Assembly: GCF_027587205.1 (NCBI RefSeq)
Contig: NZ_JAPDOD010000043.1
Span: forward strand, 1-64,000
Direction of reading: 5' to 3'
From: Solirubrobacter ginsenosidimutans
GTDB lineage: Bacteria; Actinomycetota; Thermoleophilia; Solirubrobacterales; Solirubrobacteraceae
DNA: 64,000 nucleotides
Every line of letters starts with the position of its first letter. The stretch's first letter is position 1. Position numbers and translations under genes: made by a program. The notes under the pieces were generated by a model that saw nothing but the letters and a program-made list of their open reading frames with translations, had not been told where the DNA came from and made no database searches. Of the stretch, positions 54,386 to 63,095 are shown piece after piece.

Positions 54386-56470
54386 CTATGGGCCGCTGCG
54401 AAGCGCCGTCCAGTTCTCCTCGTCGCTCGTGCAGCTGTACGCGGTGCCGTTGTCGAACGTGATGTCCTCGCGATAGATGCCGGCGAGGCGTGCCGCGCCC
54501 GCCGTGTTGGCGCCGTGGAAGTGGCCCTTGAACGTGTAGGTGAAGGTGGCGTTGGCGCCGTAGAGCACGCCGGTCTTGGTCGTGATGCTGCTGAAGGACC
54601 CGTCGGCCAGGATCGCGACGTCGGCGATGGCGACGTTGTCGTAGAAGTCGGGCCGGGTCGGTGAGCACTCGAGCAGGGCCGGGAACGCGATGTTCTGCAG
54701 GTGCTTGCTGTCGGCGGAGACGTGCATCGACATCGCGTAGCCGTTCGGGGTCGTGCCGCCGTAGGTGCCGGCGGGCGGGGTCGTCCCCACCTGCGAGCCC
54801 TGGCTCTGGCGGGTCGCGCTCCAGCTCTGCTCGTTGCTCGAACAGGTGTGGGCGACGCCGTCGTTGTAGGTGATGACCTGCTTGTAGGTGCCCGCGATCC
54901 TCGCGACGCCGGAGGCGTTGGCGCCGTGGAAGTGCCCGCTGAACGTGTACGTGAACGTCGCCGGGACGTTGAAGTAGATCCCCTGCTGGGTGGTCGTGGC
55001 GCTGAAGGAGCCGTCGGCGGCGATCGCGATGTCGGCGATGCCGAGGTGGTCGTAGAAGCTGGGGCGCGTCGGCGTGCAGCCGAGCAGCGTCCAGAACGCG
55101 ATGTCCTGCAGATGCTGGTTGTCGGGCGAGACGTACATCGTCATCCCGTAGCCGTTGGGGGTCGTCCCGCCGTAGCTGCCCGCGGGCGGCGGCGAGGCGG
55201 TCTGGTCGCCCTGCGTCTGCCGTGTCGCCGTCCACGACTGGTCGTCGGTCGAGCACGTCCGCGCGACGCTGTCGTTGTAGGTGATGACCTGCTTATAGGT
55301 CCCCGCGACGCGCGCGACGCCGTTCGCGTTGGCGCCGTGGAAATGGCCGCTGAACGTGTAGGTGAAGGTCGCGGGAACGCCCGCGTAGATCCCCTGCTGG
55401 GTGGTGGTGGCGCTGAACGAGCCGTCGGCGGCGATCGGGATGTCGGCGATGCCGAGATCGTCGTAGAAGCTCGGGATCGTCGGCGTGCAGTCGAGCAGGG
55501 TCCGGAAGGCGATGTCCTGGAGGTGCTTGCTGTCGGCGGAGACGTACATCGTCATCCCGTAGCCGTTGGGCGTGGTCCCGCTGTAGCTGCCCGCGGGCGG
55601 CGGCGAGGCGGTCTGATCGCCCTGGCTCTCGCGGGTCGCCGACCACGAGGTGTCGTTGGTCGTGCACGTGCGGGCGACGCCGTCGTTGTAGGTGATGTCC
55701 TCGCGGTAGCTCCCGGTCATCTTCGTGCCGTTCAACTGGCCGCGGAACGTGTACGTGAAGGTGCCGGCGACCCCACCCACCACGCCCTGCTGGGTCGTCG
55801 TGGCGGTGAACGAGCCGTCGCCGGCGATCGCGATGTCGGAGATCGCGAGATGGTCGTAGAAGCTGGGGCGGACCGGCGTGCACGCCATCAGCGTGGGCAC
55901 GTAGACGTCCTGGATGTGCGTGCCGTCGGCGGACAGGTAGAGCCGCAGCCCGTAGCCCTGCGGCGTCGTGCCCGAGTAGCTGCCCGGGGTCGAGGACGTC
56001 GGCGGTGCCGGTGTGGGCGTGGCCGTCGCGGTCGGCGCCGGGGTTGCCGTCGGGGTCGGCGTCGGGCGCGGCGCCGGGAGAGGCGTGGGGGAAGGCTTGG
56101 GCGCCGGAACGGGGGTCGCGGCGCACGACCGGTACGTGCGCTTGGCCGACGCGCTGCGTCCGCCCTTCGCCTTGGCCGTGATCGACACGACGAACGACCC
56201 GGTCGGCAGCTTGTTCAGCTGCACGGGACGCGTGACCTGCGCGCGCTCAAGCTTCTTGAAGCGCTTGCCGTCGATGCTGATGCTGGCGCTCGTCCACTTC
56301 ACGCGGGGCAGCGCGCGCACCTGGACCGTGAGGCTGCGCACGCAGTGCTTCGCGGAAGGCAGGACGAACGCGCCGCTGATCGGCTTCGGCGCCGCGTGCG
56401 CCGCAGCGCCCGGCGTCACGGCCAAGCCTGAGATCACAAGGGCAACGGCGACTGCTCGGTGCGGCTTCAT
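54386..56470 (-). CDS. secreted protein with four tandem beta domains
   Basis: The 694-residue protein has a signal peptide (AVAVALVISGLAVTPGAAAHA), a beta domain (about 30-115), a Pro/Thr linker and four copies of a domain of about 130 residues. Each domain shows SYSGTTPNGYGM, DCTPTxPSFYDDLGIAD, GSFSATTTQQG, FTYTFSGHFHG and ITYNDGVARTCS. Two cysteines per copy could form a disulfide. No catalytic motif is seen. Domains two and three are the most alike, suggesting recent duplication. A promoter with an overlapping palindrome lies upstream. Confidence 0.85.
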   Translation of the reverse strand: MKPHRAVAVALVISGLAVTPGAAAHAAPKPISGAFVLPSAKHCVRSLTVQVRALPRVKWTSASISIDGKRFKKLERAQVTRPVQLNKLPTGSFVVSITAKAKGGRSASAKRTYRSCAATPVPAPKPSPTPLPAPRPTPTPTATPAPTATATPTPAPPTSSTPGSYSGTTPQGYGLRLYLSADGTHIQDVYVPTLMACTPVRPSFYDHLAISDIAIAGDGSFTATTTQQGVVGGVAGTFTYTFRGQLNGTKMTGSYREDITYNDGVARTCTTNDTSWSATRESQGDQTASPPPAGSYSGTTPNGYGMTMYVSADSKHLQDIAFRTLLDCTPTIPSFYDDLGIADIPIAADGSFSATTTQQGIYAGVPATFTYTFSGHFHGANANGVARVAGTYKQVITYNDSVARTCSTDDQSWTATRQTQGDQTASPPPAGSYGGTTPNGYGMTMYVSPDNQHLQDIAFWTLLGCTPTRPSFYDHLGIADIAIAADGSFSATTTQQGIYFNVPATFTYTFSGHFHGANASGVARIAGTYKQVITYNDGVAHTCSSNEQSWSATRQSQGSQVGTTPPAGTYGGTTPNGYAMSMHVSADSKHLQNIAFPALLECSPTRPDFYDNVAIADVAILADGSFSSITTKTGVLYGANATFTYTFKGHFHGANTAGAARLAGIYREDITFDNGTAYSCTSDEENWTALRSGP
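54395..55985 (-). repeat. four tandem ~400-bp coding repeats
   Basis: Units begin near 55985, 55590, 55182 and 54770 (minus-strand order) and are about 395, 408, 411 and 375 bp long. The GCCGTAGCTGCC-type start and GTAGGTGATGACCTGCTT segments recur at matching spacing, especially in the middle two units. Confidence 0.85.
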
Positions 56471-56519
56471 CGAATCCCTCCACGGGAAGCACCAGCCTCG
56501 GCAAGTGACCTGCGTCGCG

Positions 56520-56559
56520 ACTGTACGCCCGCGTCAGGATGATGAGCAAACGCTCATCA
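56520..56559 (-). promoter_or_regulatory. promoter and palindrome of the four-domain protein gene
   Basis: On the minus strand TTGCTC (56544-56549) and TACAGT (56520-56525) are 18 bases apart. The perfect dyad TGATGAGC / GCTCATCA (56540-56559, spacer AAAC) overlaps the -35. ATGAGCG-type dyads are common TetR operators, and a tetR gene ends 18 bases away. The dyad could also be the tetR terminator. Confidence 0.55.
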
Positions 56560-56576
56560 ATATCCTGGTCGAACGG

Positions 56577-57143
56577 CTAGGCGGTGACGACGCGCAGCGC
56601 CTGCAGCGCCTCGCGGATGAACTCGGGCAGCTCCCGCTGCTCGTCGTCCGGGGCGGCGACCCAGCGCTCGAACGCGATCCGGAAGACCGCGATGCCGGCC
56701 TCGGCGGTCAGGCTCGCTGCCGGCTCCTCGACGCCGCGCTCGCGCAGGGTCTCGGTGAGCGCCGTCGCGATCGAGGCGAGCTTGATCAGCTCGCGTTCCT
56801 GGAGCTCCGCGTTGGCGGCGATCACCTGCTGACGGCGGCGGGCGAACGGGCGGCGCTCCTGCAGCATCGCCCCGGCGGCCTCGAGGCTGACGGCGACCGC
56901 GTCGATCGGCGCGACGCCGGGCGGGACAGCCGTGAGGCTGTCGACGAAGACCGCCTTGAACTCGTCGCCGGTGCCGAAGAGCACCTCGCGCTTGTCGGAG
57001 AAGTGCCGGAAGAACGTGCGCTTGGTGAGGCCGGCGCGCGTGGCGATGTCCTCCACCGTCGTGCGCTCGAATCCGCGCTCGTCGAAGAGCTCCAGCGCGG
57101 CGAGCTGGAGCCTTCCGTACGCGTTCGGCTCCCAGCGGCCCAC
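56577..57143 (-). CDS. TetR family transcriptional regulator
   Basis: The 188-residue protein (GTG at 57143) has the TetR DNA-binding domain (LAALELFDERGFERTTVEDI, ATRAGLTKRTFFRHFSDKREVLF) and a helical ligand domain with little similarity to known members. A longer start at 57170 is possible but would lie in the operator region. It is divergent from an NAD-dependent epimerase-like gene, with two operator-like boxes between them. Confidence 0.9.
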   Translation of the reverse strand: MGRWEPNAYGRLQLAALELFDERGFERTTVEDIATRAGLTKRTFFRHFSDKREVLFGTGDEFKAVFVDSLTAVPPGVAPIDAVAVSLEAAGAMLQERRPFARRRQQVIAANAELQERELIKLASIATALTETLRERGVEEPAASLTAEAGIAVFRIAFERWVAAPDDEQRELPEFIREALQALRVVTA

Positions 57144-57160
57144 GGTCGGTGATGATATCC

Positions 57161-57210
57161 ATGACACCAAGTGACATCGTCCGTGCTACGGTGATGACAC
57201 CAAATGTCAT
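57161..57210. promoter_or_regulatory. pair of operator-like boxes between tetR and epimerase genes
   Basis: ATGACACCAAGTGACAT (57161-57177) and ATGACACCAAATGTCAT (57194-57210) are near-identical dyads 33 bp apart, about three helical turns. The second is a perfect dyad (GATGACA/TGTCATC). They are the likely sites for the TetR protein controlling both its own gene and the epimerase-like gene. Confidence 0.75.
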
Positions 57211-57230
57211 CGACCTCTCGGAGGCATCAC

Positions 57231-58145
57231 ATGCGCGTATTCGTCACCGGCGCCAGCGGCTGGATCGGCTCCGCCGTCGTTCCCGAGCTCCTCGGCGCGG
57301 GCCATGAGGTCGTCGGGCTCGCGCGCTCCGACGCCTCAGCCGACACCCTCGAAGCGGCCGGCGCCCAGGTGCGGCGCGGCAGCCTCGACGACCTCGAGCT
57401 CCTGCGTTCCACCGCCGCCGAATCCGACGGCGTCATCCACCTCGCGTTCAAGCACGACATCGCCTTCTCGGGCGACTTCGTGGGCGCCGCCGACGCGGAT
57501 CGCCGCGCCATCGAGATCTTCGGCGAAGCATTGGCAGCAACCGGCAAGCCGCTCGTGATCGCCTCGGGCGTGGCCGGCCATCGGCCCGGCTCGCTCGTGA
57601 CCGAGAACGACGCGCCGGACCCCGACTCGCCCGCGGGCCATCGCGTGCTTTCCGAGCGCACGGCGCTCGCGTTCGCGGCGTCCGGCGTGCGCTCGTCGAG
57701 CGTGCGGCTCTCGCCCACCGTCCACGGCACCGGCGACCACGGCTTCGTCTCCACGATCGTCGCCGTCGCGCGCGAGAAGGGCGTCTCGGGGTACATCGGC
57801 GACGGGAGCAACACCTGGCCCGCGGTGCACCAACTCGACGCCGCGGTGCTCTTCCGGCTCGCGCTGGAGAAGGGCGTCGCCGGATCGGTGTTCCACGGAG
57901 TCGCCGAGGAGGGCGTGCCGCTGCGAGCGGTCGCCGAGGCGATCGGCCGGCAACTCGACCTGCCGGTGGTGTCGATCGCCCGCGAGGACGCCGGCGACCA
58001 CTTCGGCTGGCTGGGCATGTTCCTGGGGATCGACGCGCGGGCCTCGAGCGCGCTGACCCGCGAGCGCCTGGGCTGGGAGCCGACGCACCTCGGGCTGCTC
58101 GAGGACCTCGAGCAGGGGAACTACACGCGCGAACGGGTCGCCTAG
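57231..58145 (+). CDS. NAD-dependent epimerase/dehydratase family protein (extended SDR)
   Basis: The 304-residue protein has the N-terminal cofactor motif MRVFVTGASGWIGSAV. In place of the usual YxxxK it has HRVLSERTALAFA. It resembles SDRs induced by TetR ligands (ycdA/YeeH type). ATG at 57231 with GGAGG 8 bases upstream. It is followed by a MarR-like gene 10 bp downstream, probably in one operon. Confidence 0.88.
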   Translation: MRVFVTGASGWIGSAVVPELLGAGHEVVGLARSDASADTLEAAGAQVRRGSLDDLELLRSTAAESDGVIHLAFKHDIAFSGDFVGAADADRRAIEIFGEALAATGKPLVIASGVAGHRPGSLVTENDAPDPDSPAGHRVLSERTALAFAASGVRSSSVRLSPTVHGTGDHGFVSTIVAVAREKGVSGYIGDGSNTWPAVHQLDAAVLFRLALEKGVAGSVFHGVAEEGVPLRAVAEAIGRQLDLPVVSIAREDAGDHFGWLGMFLGIDARASSALTRERLGWEPTHLGLLEDLEQGNYTRERVA

Positions 58146-58155
58146 AGTTGGGCCG

Positions 58156-58593
58156 ATGGCGGACCGCAGACCCATCGGCTACTGGCTCAAGGAACTCGAT
58201 CAGCTGATCGAAGCGACGCTGGACCGCGCGCTCGCGGACGAAGCGGTCACGCGGCGCGACTGGCAGGTGCTCAACGCCCTCGGGCCGGCACCGGCGCCGC
58301 GCGACGAGGTCGTCGAACAGCTCAGGCCGTTCTGGGGCGTCGAGGCCGTCGACCCCGACGCGGTGCTCGAGGGCCTGATCTCCCGCGGGTGGGCGCTGCG
58401 CGATCCGGCCGACCGGTTCTCGCTCTCACCCGAGGGCGAGGCCGCGCGCGCCGCGCTGCTGGAGCGGGTGAACCAGCTGCGCGCCGCGATCGCCGACGGC
58501 GTCAGCCCCGAGCAGTACAACACGACGATCGACACGCTCAGCCGGATGGCCGAGAACCTCCGCCGCCTGTCGGACCAGGCGGCGGAGGCCTGA
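58156..58593 (+). CDS. MarR-like winged-helix protein
   Basis: The 145-residue protein has helix-turn-helix features (LADEAVTRRDWQVLNALG, then VLEGLISRGWALRD, FSLSPEGEAARAALL), fitting the MarR-type recognition helix and wing. It is short of strong signature residues, so the call rests on pattern and size. It lies 10 bp after the epimerase gene. Confidence 0.75.
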   Translation: MADRRPIGYWLKELDQLIEATLDRALADEAVTRRDWQVLNALGPAPAPRDEVVEQLRPFWGVEAVDPDAVLEGLISRGWALRDPADRFSLSPEGEAARAALLERVNQLRAAIADGVSPEQYNTTIDTLSRMAENLRRLSDQAAEA

Positions 58594-58599
58594 TTCACC

Positions 58600-61500
58600 T
58601 CAGGGCGTCGTCGTCGACAGCGTGTAGGTGAGCGTCTTCGAATAGCCGCCGGTGCGGAGTGCGTCGTTCACACCGATGTGCTGCTCGAAGCCGATCGTCA
58701 CGGCGTCGTGTGACACCGGCGCCGTCCAGCTCGCCTTGCTGAACGTCACCTCGAGCGGCGACGGCAGCGAGAACGCGCCGTTGGCCAGGTGGCCGGGGTC
58801 GGACACGGTCAGCGCGGCGTCGCCGGCCGTCGAGACCACGTCGGCCGTCGTCGAGGCCGTGTAGTCCTTGGCCAGGCCCGGCATGAACGCGCCGAACGTG
58901 GCCGGCGCGCCGAGCGTGAGCGCGAGGGTCGCCGGCACCGTGCCACCCACCGGCGCCGTCGTGCTCGTGCCCTGCGCGAACGTGACGTCGCCCGGGGCGA
59001 CGGAGAACACCTGGTAGCCGTCGACGCGGCCGGTGGGGGTGGCCGAGCCGGACACCGCGACGAAGCTCTGGTCCGCGGTCGCGGGCACATAGACCGTCGC
59101 GGTCGAGCCCGCGGGCACGGACACCTTCATCGAGGACACGCCGTTCGCGCCCTTGGTCCACTCGCTCGAGATCGTCCCGTGCGGCGACGCGTAGGTGCCG
59201 GCGACATGCGTGAGCGAGCCGACGGCCTGCGGCTTGATGACCACCCGGTCGTACGCGGTCGAGCCCGGCGCCTGCTGGATGCCCGCGAGGCCCGCGTTGA
59301 ACCACTCGTCGATCTGCAGCAGGATCATGTGGTTCTGGGAACCGGCGAAGTCCCAGGACTCGGGGATGGTGGTGCGACCCTGGGCGACGAAGTTCGCGTA
59401 GCTCGGGGCGCTCGGCTCCTGGAGGACGTTCCACAGCACGTCGCCGCGGCCGTTGTCCATCAGCACGTTGTAGATCGGCTGCAGCGAGACCTCGCCGCCG
59501 CTCATGTGCGGGCCGCTGCCGTTGGGGTGGTAGGCGTTGGTGCGCGCGACCAGATCGTCGAGCACGGACTGCTTGGCGCCGTCGGGGACGATGCCCATCT
59601 TCAGCGGCAGTGCATCGAGCGCCTGCGAGCCGGTCGCGCCGCTGTTGTAGGTCTTCGTCGCCGGGTCGAAGTAGGCGGTGTTGAACGCGGCCGCGAGGCT
59701 GTTGGCCAGCGCCCGGTAGTCGGCCGCGTCCGCGGTCTTGCCCATGAACGTCGCCATCTGCGCCATCTGGTCGGCGATCACGTACAGGCCGTAGGTCCCG
59801 GTCGCCTCCTTCGGTGTCGTCGTGTCACCCGCGATCCAGTCGCCGAGGCCGCTGACCAGCAGCCCGTTGGCGCCGATCTGCTTGCGCACGTAGGCGAGGT
59901 AGGCCTGCATCGGCGCGTAGTACTCGCGCATCGTGCGCGTGTCGCCGTAGGTCTGCCAGAGGAAGTACGGCGTGATGATGAACGCGCCGCCCCAGTTGAC
60001 GTCGTCGCGGTAGCCGCCGCCGAAGTTCGGGAACTCGGGCGCGGTGCCCGGGATCAGCCCGTCCGGCTGCTGGGACTCGACCATGTCGCGCTGCATGTTG
60101 CGCAGGAAGCCGCTCACGTCGAAGTTCGAGTGGATGGCGCCCATCGACTGGATCATGTCCGCGAGCCAGCCGAGCTTCTCGCGGTGCGGGCAGTCGGTGA
60201 AGATCGACTGCATGTTGGAGCGGATCGAGTACTCCGACATGCGATGGATCGTGTTGATCAGGTCGTTGCTGGTCGTCACCGAGCCACCGGTCGGGACGTC
60301 GGCGTTGGTCTGCAGGCCGACGAGCGTGTTCGCGTCCGGGACGAAGTCGTCCGGCAGGCCGCTGACCTGCACGTACTGGAAGCCGTGGTACATGAACTGC
60401 GCGGCGAACGTCTCGCCGTTGGTGTCGCCGTTGGTGGTGTAGGTGTCCAGGATGCCGGTGGCGGCGCCCGCCGAGGTCGTGTTGACCGTGCCGTTGCCGC
60501 TCCAGCTCTCGCCGGGGACCATCCTGATCGTCGTGCCCGCGGGAACGGTCCCGCCGGGGATGTGCAGCTGCGGCATGCCGGCGAAGTTCTGGCCGAGGTC
60601 GAACGACCACGAGCCGCTGGAGACCTTCTTGATCGTCACGGGCTTGAACGTCTTCTGCACGCGCACGGGCGGCGCCTCCCGCCACACGAGCTTGGTGTCG
60701 AGCGACGGCGGCGACGTGATGCTGGGCGACTCCCAGCCCTTCGCGTCGGAGAGGTCCGCACCCGGCTTGTCCCAGCCGGCCTGCACCTCGCGTGCGTCGT
60801 AGTCCGTCCCGGAGTACCAGTTGTCGGTGATGGTGGGCCCGTCCTTGGCGCGGAAGCCGCGGTCGGTGACGATCGCGTCGGTGGTGCCGTCGGTGTAAGT
60901 CACTTCGAGGCGCGCGAACAGCCGCGGCGTGACCGCCATCTCCGGCTTGGTCGGCGCGCCGGAGCCCTGCACCGCGACCCCGGTCGGGTGCGCGCCGGTC
61001 AGGCCGGGCGAGAACGTGATGGTGTTGGTGCCGACCGCGGTGACGTGGCGCGATTCGAGCCGCTCGCCCCCGTCGCCGGTGTCGATGTTGATCGTGTCGC
61101 CGACCGCGTAGCCGGTGACGGCGTCGAGCTGCACGCTCGTGGCGCCCGCGTCGACCGGCGCGAGCAGCGTGCCGGCGGGCCCGACGATGCTCGTGAACTT
61201 CACGTACGCGGTCGTGCGGCCGGTGGCGGCGTTGGCCTGCGGCACGACGTTCGTCTGGCCGTTGCCGAGCGCCACGCCGAGCGTGTTGGCCCCGTCGGCG
61301 AGCAGGTTCGTGACGTCATACGTGCCGTACTGGACGGATTTCAGCGGGTTGGTGACGCCGGGGTTGAGCACGGTGTCGGTCACGCGCTTGCCGTTGACCG
61401 TCGCCTCGTAGGCGCCCAGGCCGGCGACGTAGAGCCGCGCCTTGGCGACCGGCTTGGCGGCGGTGAAGGAGCGCGCGAAGATCGGTAGCGGGTTGGTCAG

Positions 61501-62445
61501 ATCGGGCCCGGGCGGGGTCGGCTCGCCGGTGACGGTCTTGATCACGGTCGTCGGCGTGGAGGACGTCGACGACGTGCGGATCGTGTAGTCGACCGGGAAG
61601 TTCGGGACCTGGCCGTCGGGCGTCCGCGCGTCGCTGCGCGGATAGAGCACGATCTTGTTGAAGTGCACCGCGGACTTGAGGTCGACCTGCACCCACTTCG
61701 ACGGGCTGACCGCCTGCGTCGTGGACTGGCGGCTCATGTAACCGGGGCTCGTGATCCGGCCGTCGGTCAGCTGCTTGGTGCCCCAGCCCTCGGACTGGAA
61801 CTGGTCGAACGCGGAGACGCTCGCGCCGAGCGCGAGGTTGGTCCCGTCGGGGGCGAGCACCTGCAGCTCCGCGAGCTGGATGCGCGAGACGGTGCCGTAG
61901 GAGGACTCGAAGAGCGGGAGGCCGAGCTTGGTGACGTCGAGCCGGACGTAGCGCGCATCCTGCTCACCGACGTCGATGGCCACCGGGCGGTTCAGCGGCG
62001 GCGGCGGGAGCTGGATCCACTTCGCGGCGCCCCAGTCCGAGGGGGCGAGCAGGCCCATCTCGAAGCTCGCGGGCGCGCTCCAGTCCGACGCGTCGCCGTT
62101 GCCGTCCCACACCCGCACCTGCCAGGAGACGTGCGCGCGCGACGCCAGCGGCGGGCCGGCGTAGGTCGCCTGCGGCGCGGCGCCGTCGACGCGGCCGGAG
62201 TCCCATGTGGCGTCGCCGGACACGCGGACCTCGTACGCGGACTGGCGCGCGGCGTCGCCGCTGCCCGACAGCTTCCAGCTCAGCGTGGGCGACGGGTCGT
62301 CGACGCCGAGCGGCTGGTCCGCGCGGTTGTCGATCCGCAGCCCGCCGACGCTCACCGTCGCGGCCTGCGCGGTCGTCGTGGCGCCGAGCGCCAGGGCACA
62401 GACCAGCGGGGCGGCCATGCCCGCCCGCAACCATCGATGCAGCAC
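58600..62445 (-). CDS. secreted GH78 alpha-L-rhamnosidase
   Basis: The 1281-residue enzyme has a signal peptide (AAPLVCALALGATTTAQA), an N-terminal fibronectin-like domain (VSVGGLRIDNRADQPLGVDD), beta-sandwich modules including an inserted F5/8 type C-like domain, and the (alpha/alpha)6 GH78 catalytic domain. DCPHREKLGWLADM contains the acid-residue signature of the family, and FRWGG-like core and C-terminal beta domain follow. It would release rhamnose from plant or bacterial glycans. The start is the GTG at 62445 with GAGAGGAGAG upstream. Promoter and tandem repeats lie ahead. Confidence 0.92.
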   Translation of the reverse strand: MLHRWLRAGMAAPLVCALALGATTTAQAATVSVGGLRIDNRADQPLGVDDPSPTLSWKLSGSGDAARQSAYEVRVSGDATWDSGRVDGAAPQATYAGPPLASRAHVSWQVRVWDGNGDASDWSAPASFEMGLLAPSDWGAAKWIQLPPPPLNRPVAIDVGEQDARYVRLDVTKLGLPLFESSYGTVSRIQLAELQVLAPDGTNLALGASVSAFDQFQSEGWGTKQLTDGRITSPGYMSRQSTTQAVSPSKWVQVDLKSAVHFNKIVLYPRSDARTPDGQVPNFPVDYTIRTSSTSSTPTTVIKTVTGEPTPPGPDLTNPLPIFARSFTAAKPVAKARLYVAGLGAYEATVNGKRVTDTVLNPGVTNPLKSVQYGTYDVTNLLADGANTLGVALGNGQTNVVPQANAATGRTTAYVKFTSIVGPAGTLLAPVDAGATSVQLDAVTGYAVGDTINIDTGDGGERLESRHVTAVGTNTITFSPGLTGAHPTGVAVQGSGAPTKPEMAVTPRLFARLEVTYTDGTTDAIVTDRGFRAKDGPTITDNWYSGTDYDAREVQAGWDKPGADLSDAKGWESPSITSPPSLDTKLVWREAPPVRVQKTFKPVTIKKVSSGSWSFDLGQNFAGMPQLHIPGGTVPAGTTIRMVPGESWSGNGTVNTTSAGAATGILDTYTTNGDTNGETFAAQFMYHGFQYVQVSGLPDDFVPDANTLVGLQTNADVPTGGSVTTSNDLINTIHRMSEYSIRSNMQSIFTDCPHREKLGWLADMIQSMGAIHSNFDVSGFLRNMQRDMVESQQPDGLIPGTAPEFPNFGGGYRDDVNWGGAFIITPYFLWQTYGDTRTMREYYAPMQAYLAYVRKQIGANGLLVSGLGDWIAGDTTTPKEATGTYGLYVIADQMAQMATFMGKTADAADYRALANSLAAAFNTAYFDPATKTYNSGATGSQALDALPLKMGIVPDGAKQSVLDDLVARTNAYHPNGSGPHMSGGEVSLQPIYNVLMDNGRGDVLWNVLQEPSAPSYANFVAQGRTTIPESWDFAGSQNHMILLQIDEWFNAGLAGIQQAPGSTAYDRVVIKPQAVGSLTHVAGTYASPHGTISSEWTKGANGVSSMKVSVPAGSTATVYVPATADQSFVAVSGSATPTGRVDGYQVFSVAPGDVTFAQGTSTTAPVGGTVPATLALTLGAPATFGAFMPGLAKDYTASTTADVVSTAGDAALTVSDPGHLANGAFSLPSPLEVTFSKASWTAPVSHDAVTIGFEQHIGVNDALRTGGYSKTLTYTLSTTTP

Positions 62446-62471
62446 AACTCTCCTCTCGTTGACCGAGAGCT

Positions 62472-62529
62472 ACTGCATCAATTTGGTCGTTTTAAGTCAA
62501 GAGTTGATCGTTTGAAAGACAAGCGATCA
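62472..62529 (-). promoter_or_regulatory. promoter and repeats ahead of rhamnosidase gene
   Basis: On the minus strand TTGACT (62495-62500) and TGCAGT (62472-62477) are 17 bases apart with an extended TGA before the -10. Two direct repeats, GGTCGTTTTAAGTCAAG (62485-62501) and GATCGTTTGAAAGACAAG (62506-62523), sit 21 bp apart. TGATCG/CGATCA (62505-62510, 62524-62529) is an inverted repeat. The repeats overlap or adjoin the -35, as for an activator or repressor site. Confidence 0.6.
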
Positions 62530-62540
62530 TGAACGACCGC

Positions 62541-63095
62541 TCACTCGCGGAGTTCCTCGCGGAGCGCGGCGATCGCCGCGTCGCGCTCCGCCGGCTCGGC
62601 CGCGAACGGTGCATCGCGACGCAGCAGCTTGTTCAGGTAGCGCGCGGCGAAGTCCGCGCGCCGGTAGGCGTAGACCGAGCTCATCGTCGCCGTCTCGGAG
62701 CCGGACAGCGGCGCGGGACGGTCGTCGTCGAGCAGCGGGATCAGCGGGGCGCGCGCGGCGTCGCCGAGCTCGAGCAGCGCCTGCGCGGCGGTGGTGTCGT
62801 GGCCGTGGCCGTCCGGCTCCATCCAGCCGAAGTCGTTGAGGAACGGCAGGTCGCGCAGGGCGGCGACGAGCACCTGCGCGCGCAGCGCCGCCGGCAGCTC
62901 GCGGTAGGTGTCAGGCGCCTCGCGCCGCAGCGCCAGCAGCAGCTGCAGGGACGATGCGTCGGCGTGCGAGAGGATCCGCCCGGCCGCCGCGTGCGCCGTC
63001 TCGCTGTCGAAGCTCGCCGACTGGTAGGCGTCGGAGAGCCCGAGCGGCGTCGCCGCCTCGCCCTCGGCCACCAGCGCGTCGATCTCGCCGCTCAC
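62541..63095 (-). CDS. hypothetical protein
   Basis: The 184-residue product (GTG at 63095, overlapping the upstream stop as GTGA) is acidic and helical, with no signal peptide or membrane segment. HEAT-like turns (ALLELGDAARAPLIPLLDDD) near the C terminus hint at a helical repeat. It is co-transcribed with the gene running off the right edge. I recognise no family. Confidence 0.65.
   Translation of the reverse strand: MSGEIDALVAEGEAATPLGLSDAYQSASFDSETAHAAAGRILSHADASSLQLLLALRREAPDTYRELPAALRAQVLVAALRDLPFLNDFGWMEPDGHGHDTTAAQALLELGDAARAPLIPLLDDDRPAPLSGSETATMSSVYAYRRADFAARYLNKLLRRDAPFAAEPAERDAAIAALREELRE

Noticed and set aside
58789..61488. 899-codon frame antisense to the rhamnosidase gene
   Set aside because: Translation is Arg/Val/Gly-rich with no motif, while the minus strand encodes a full GH78 enzyme.
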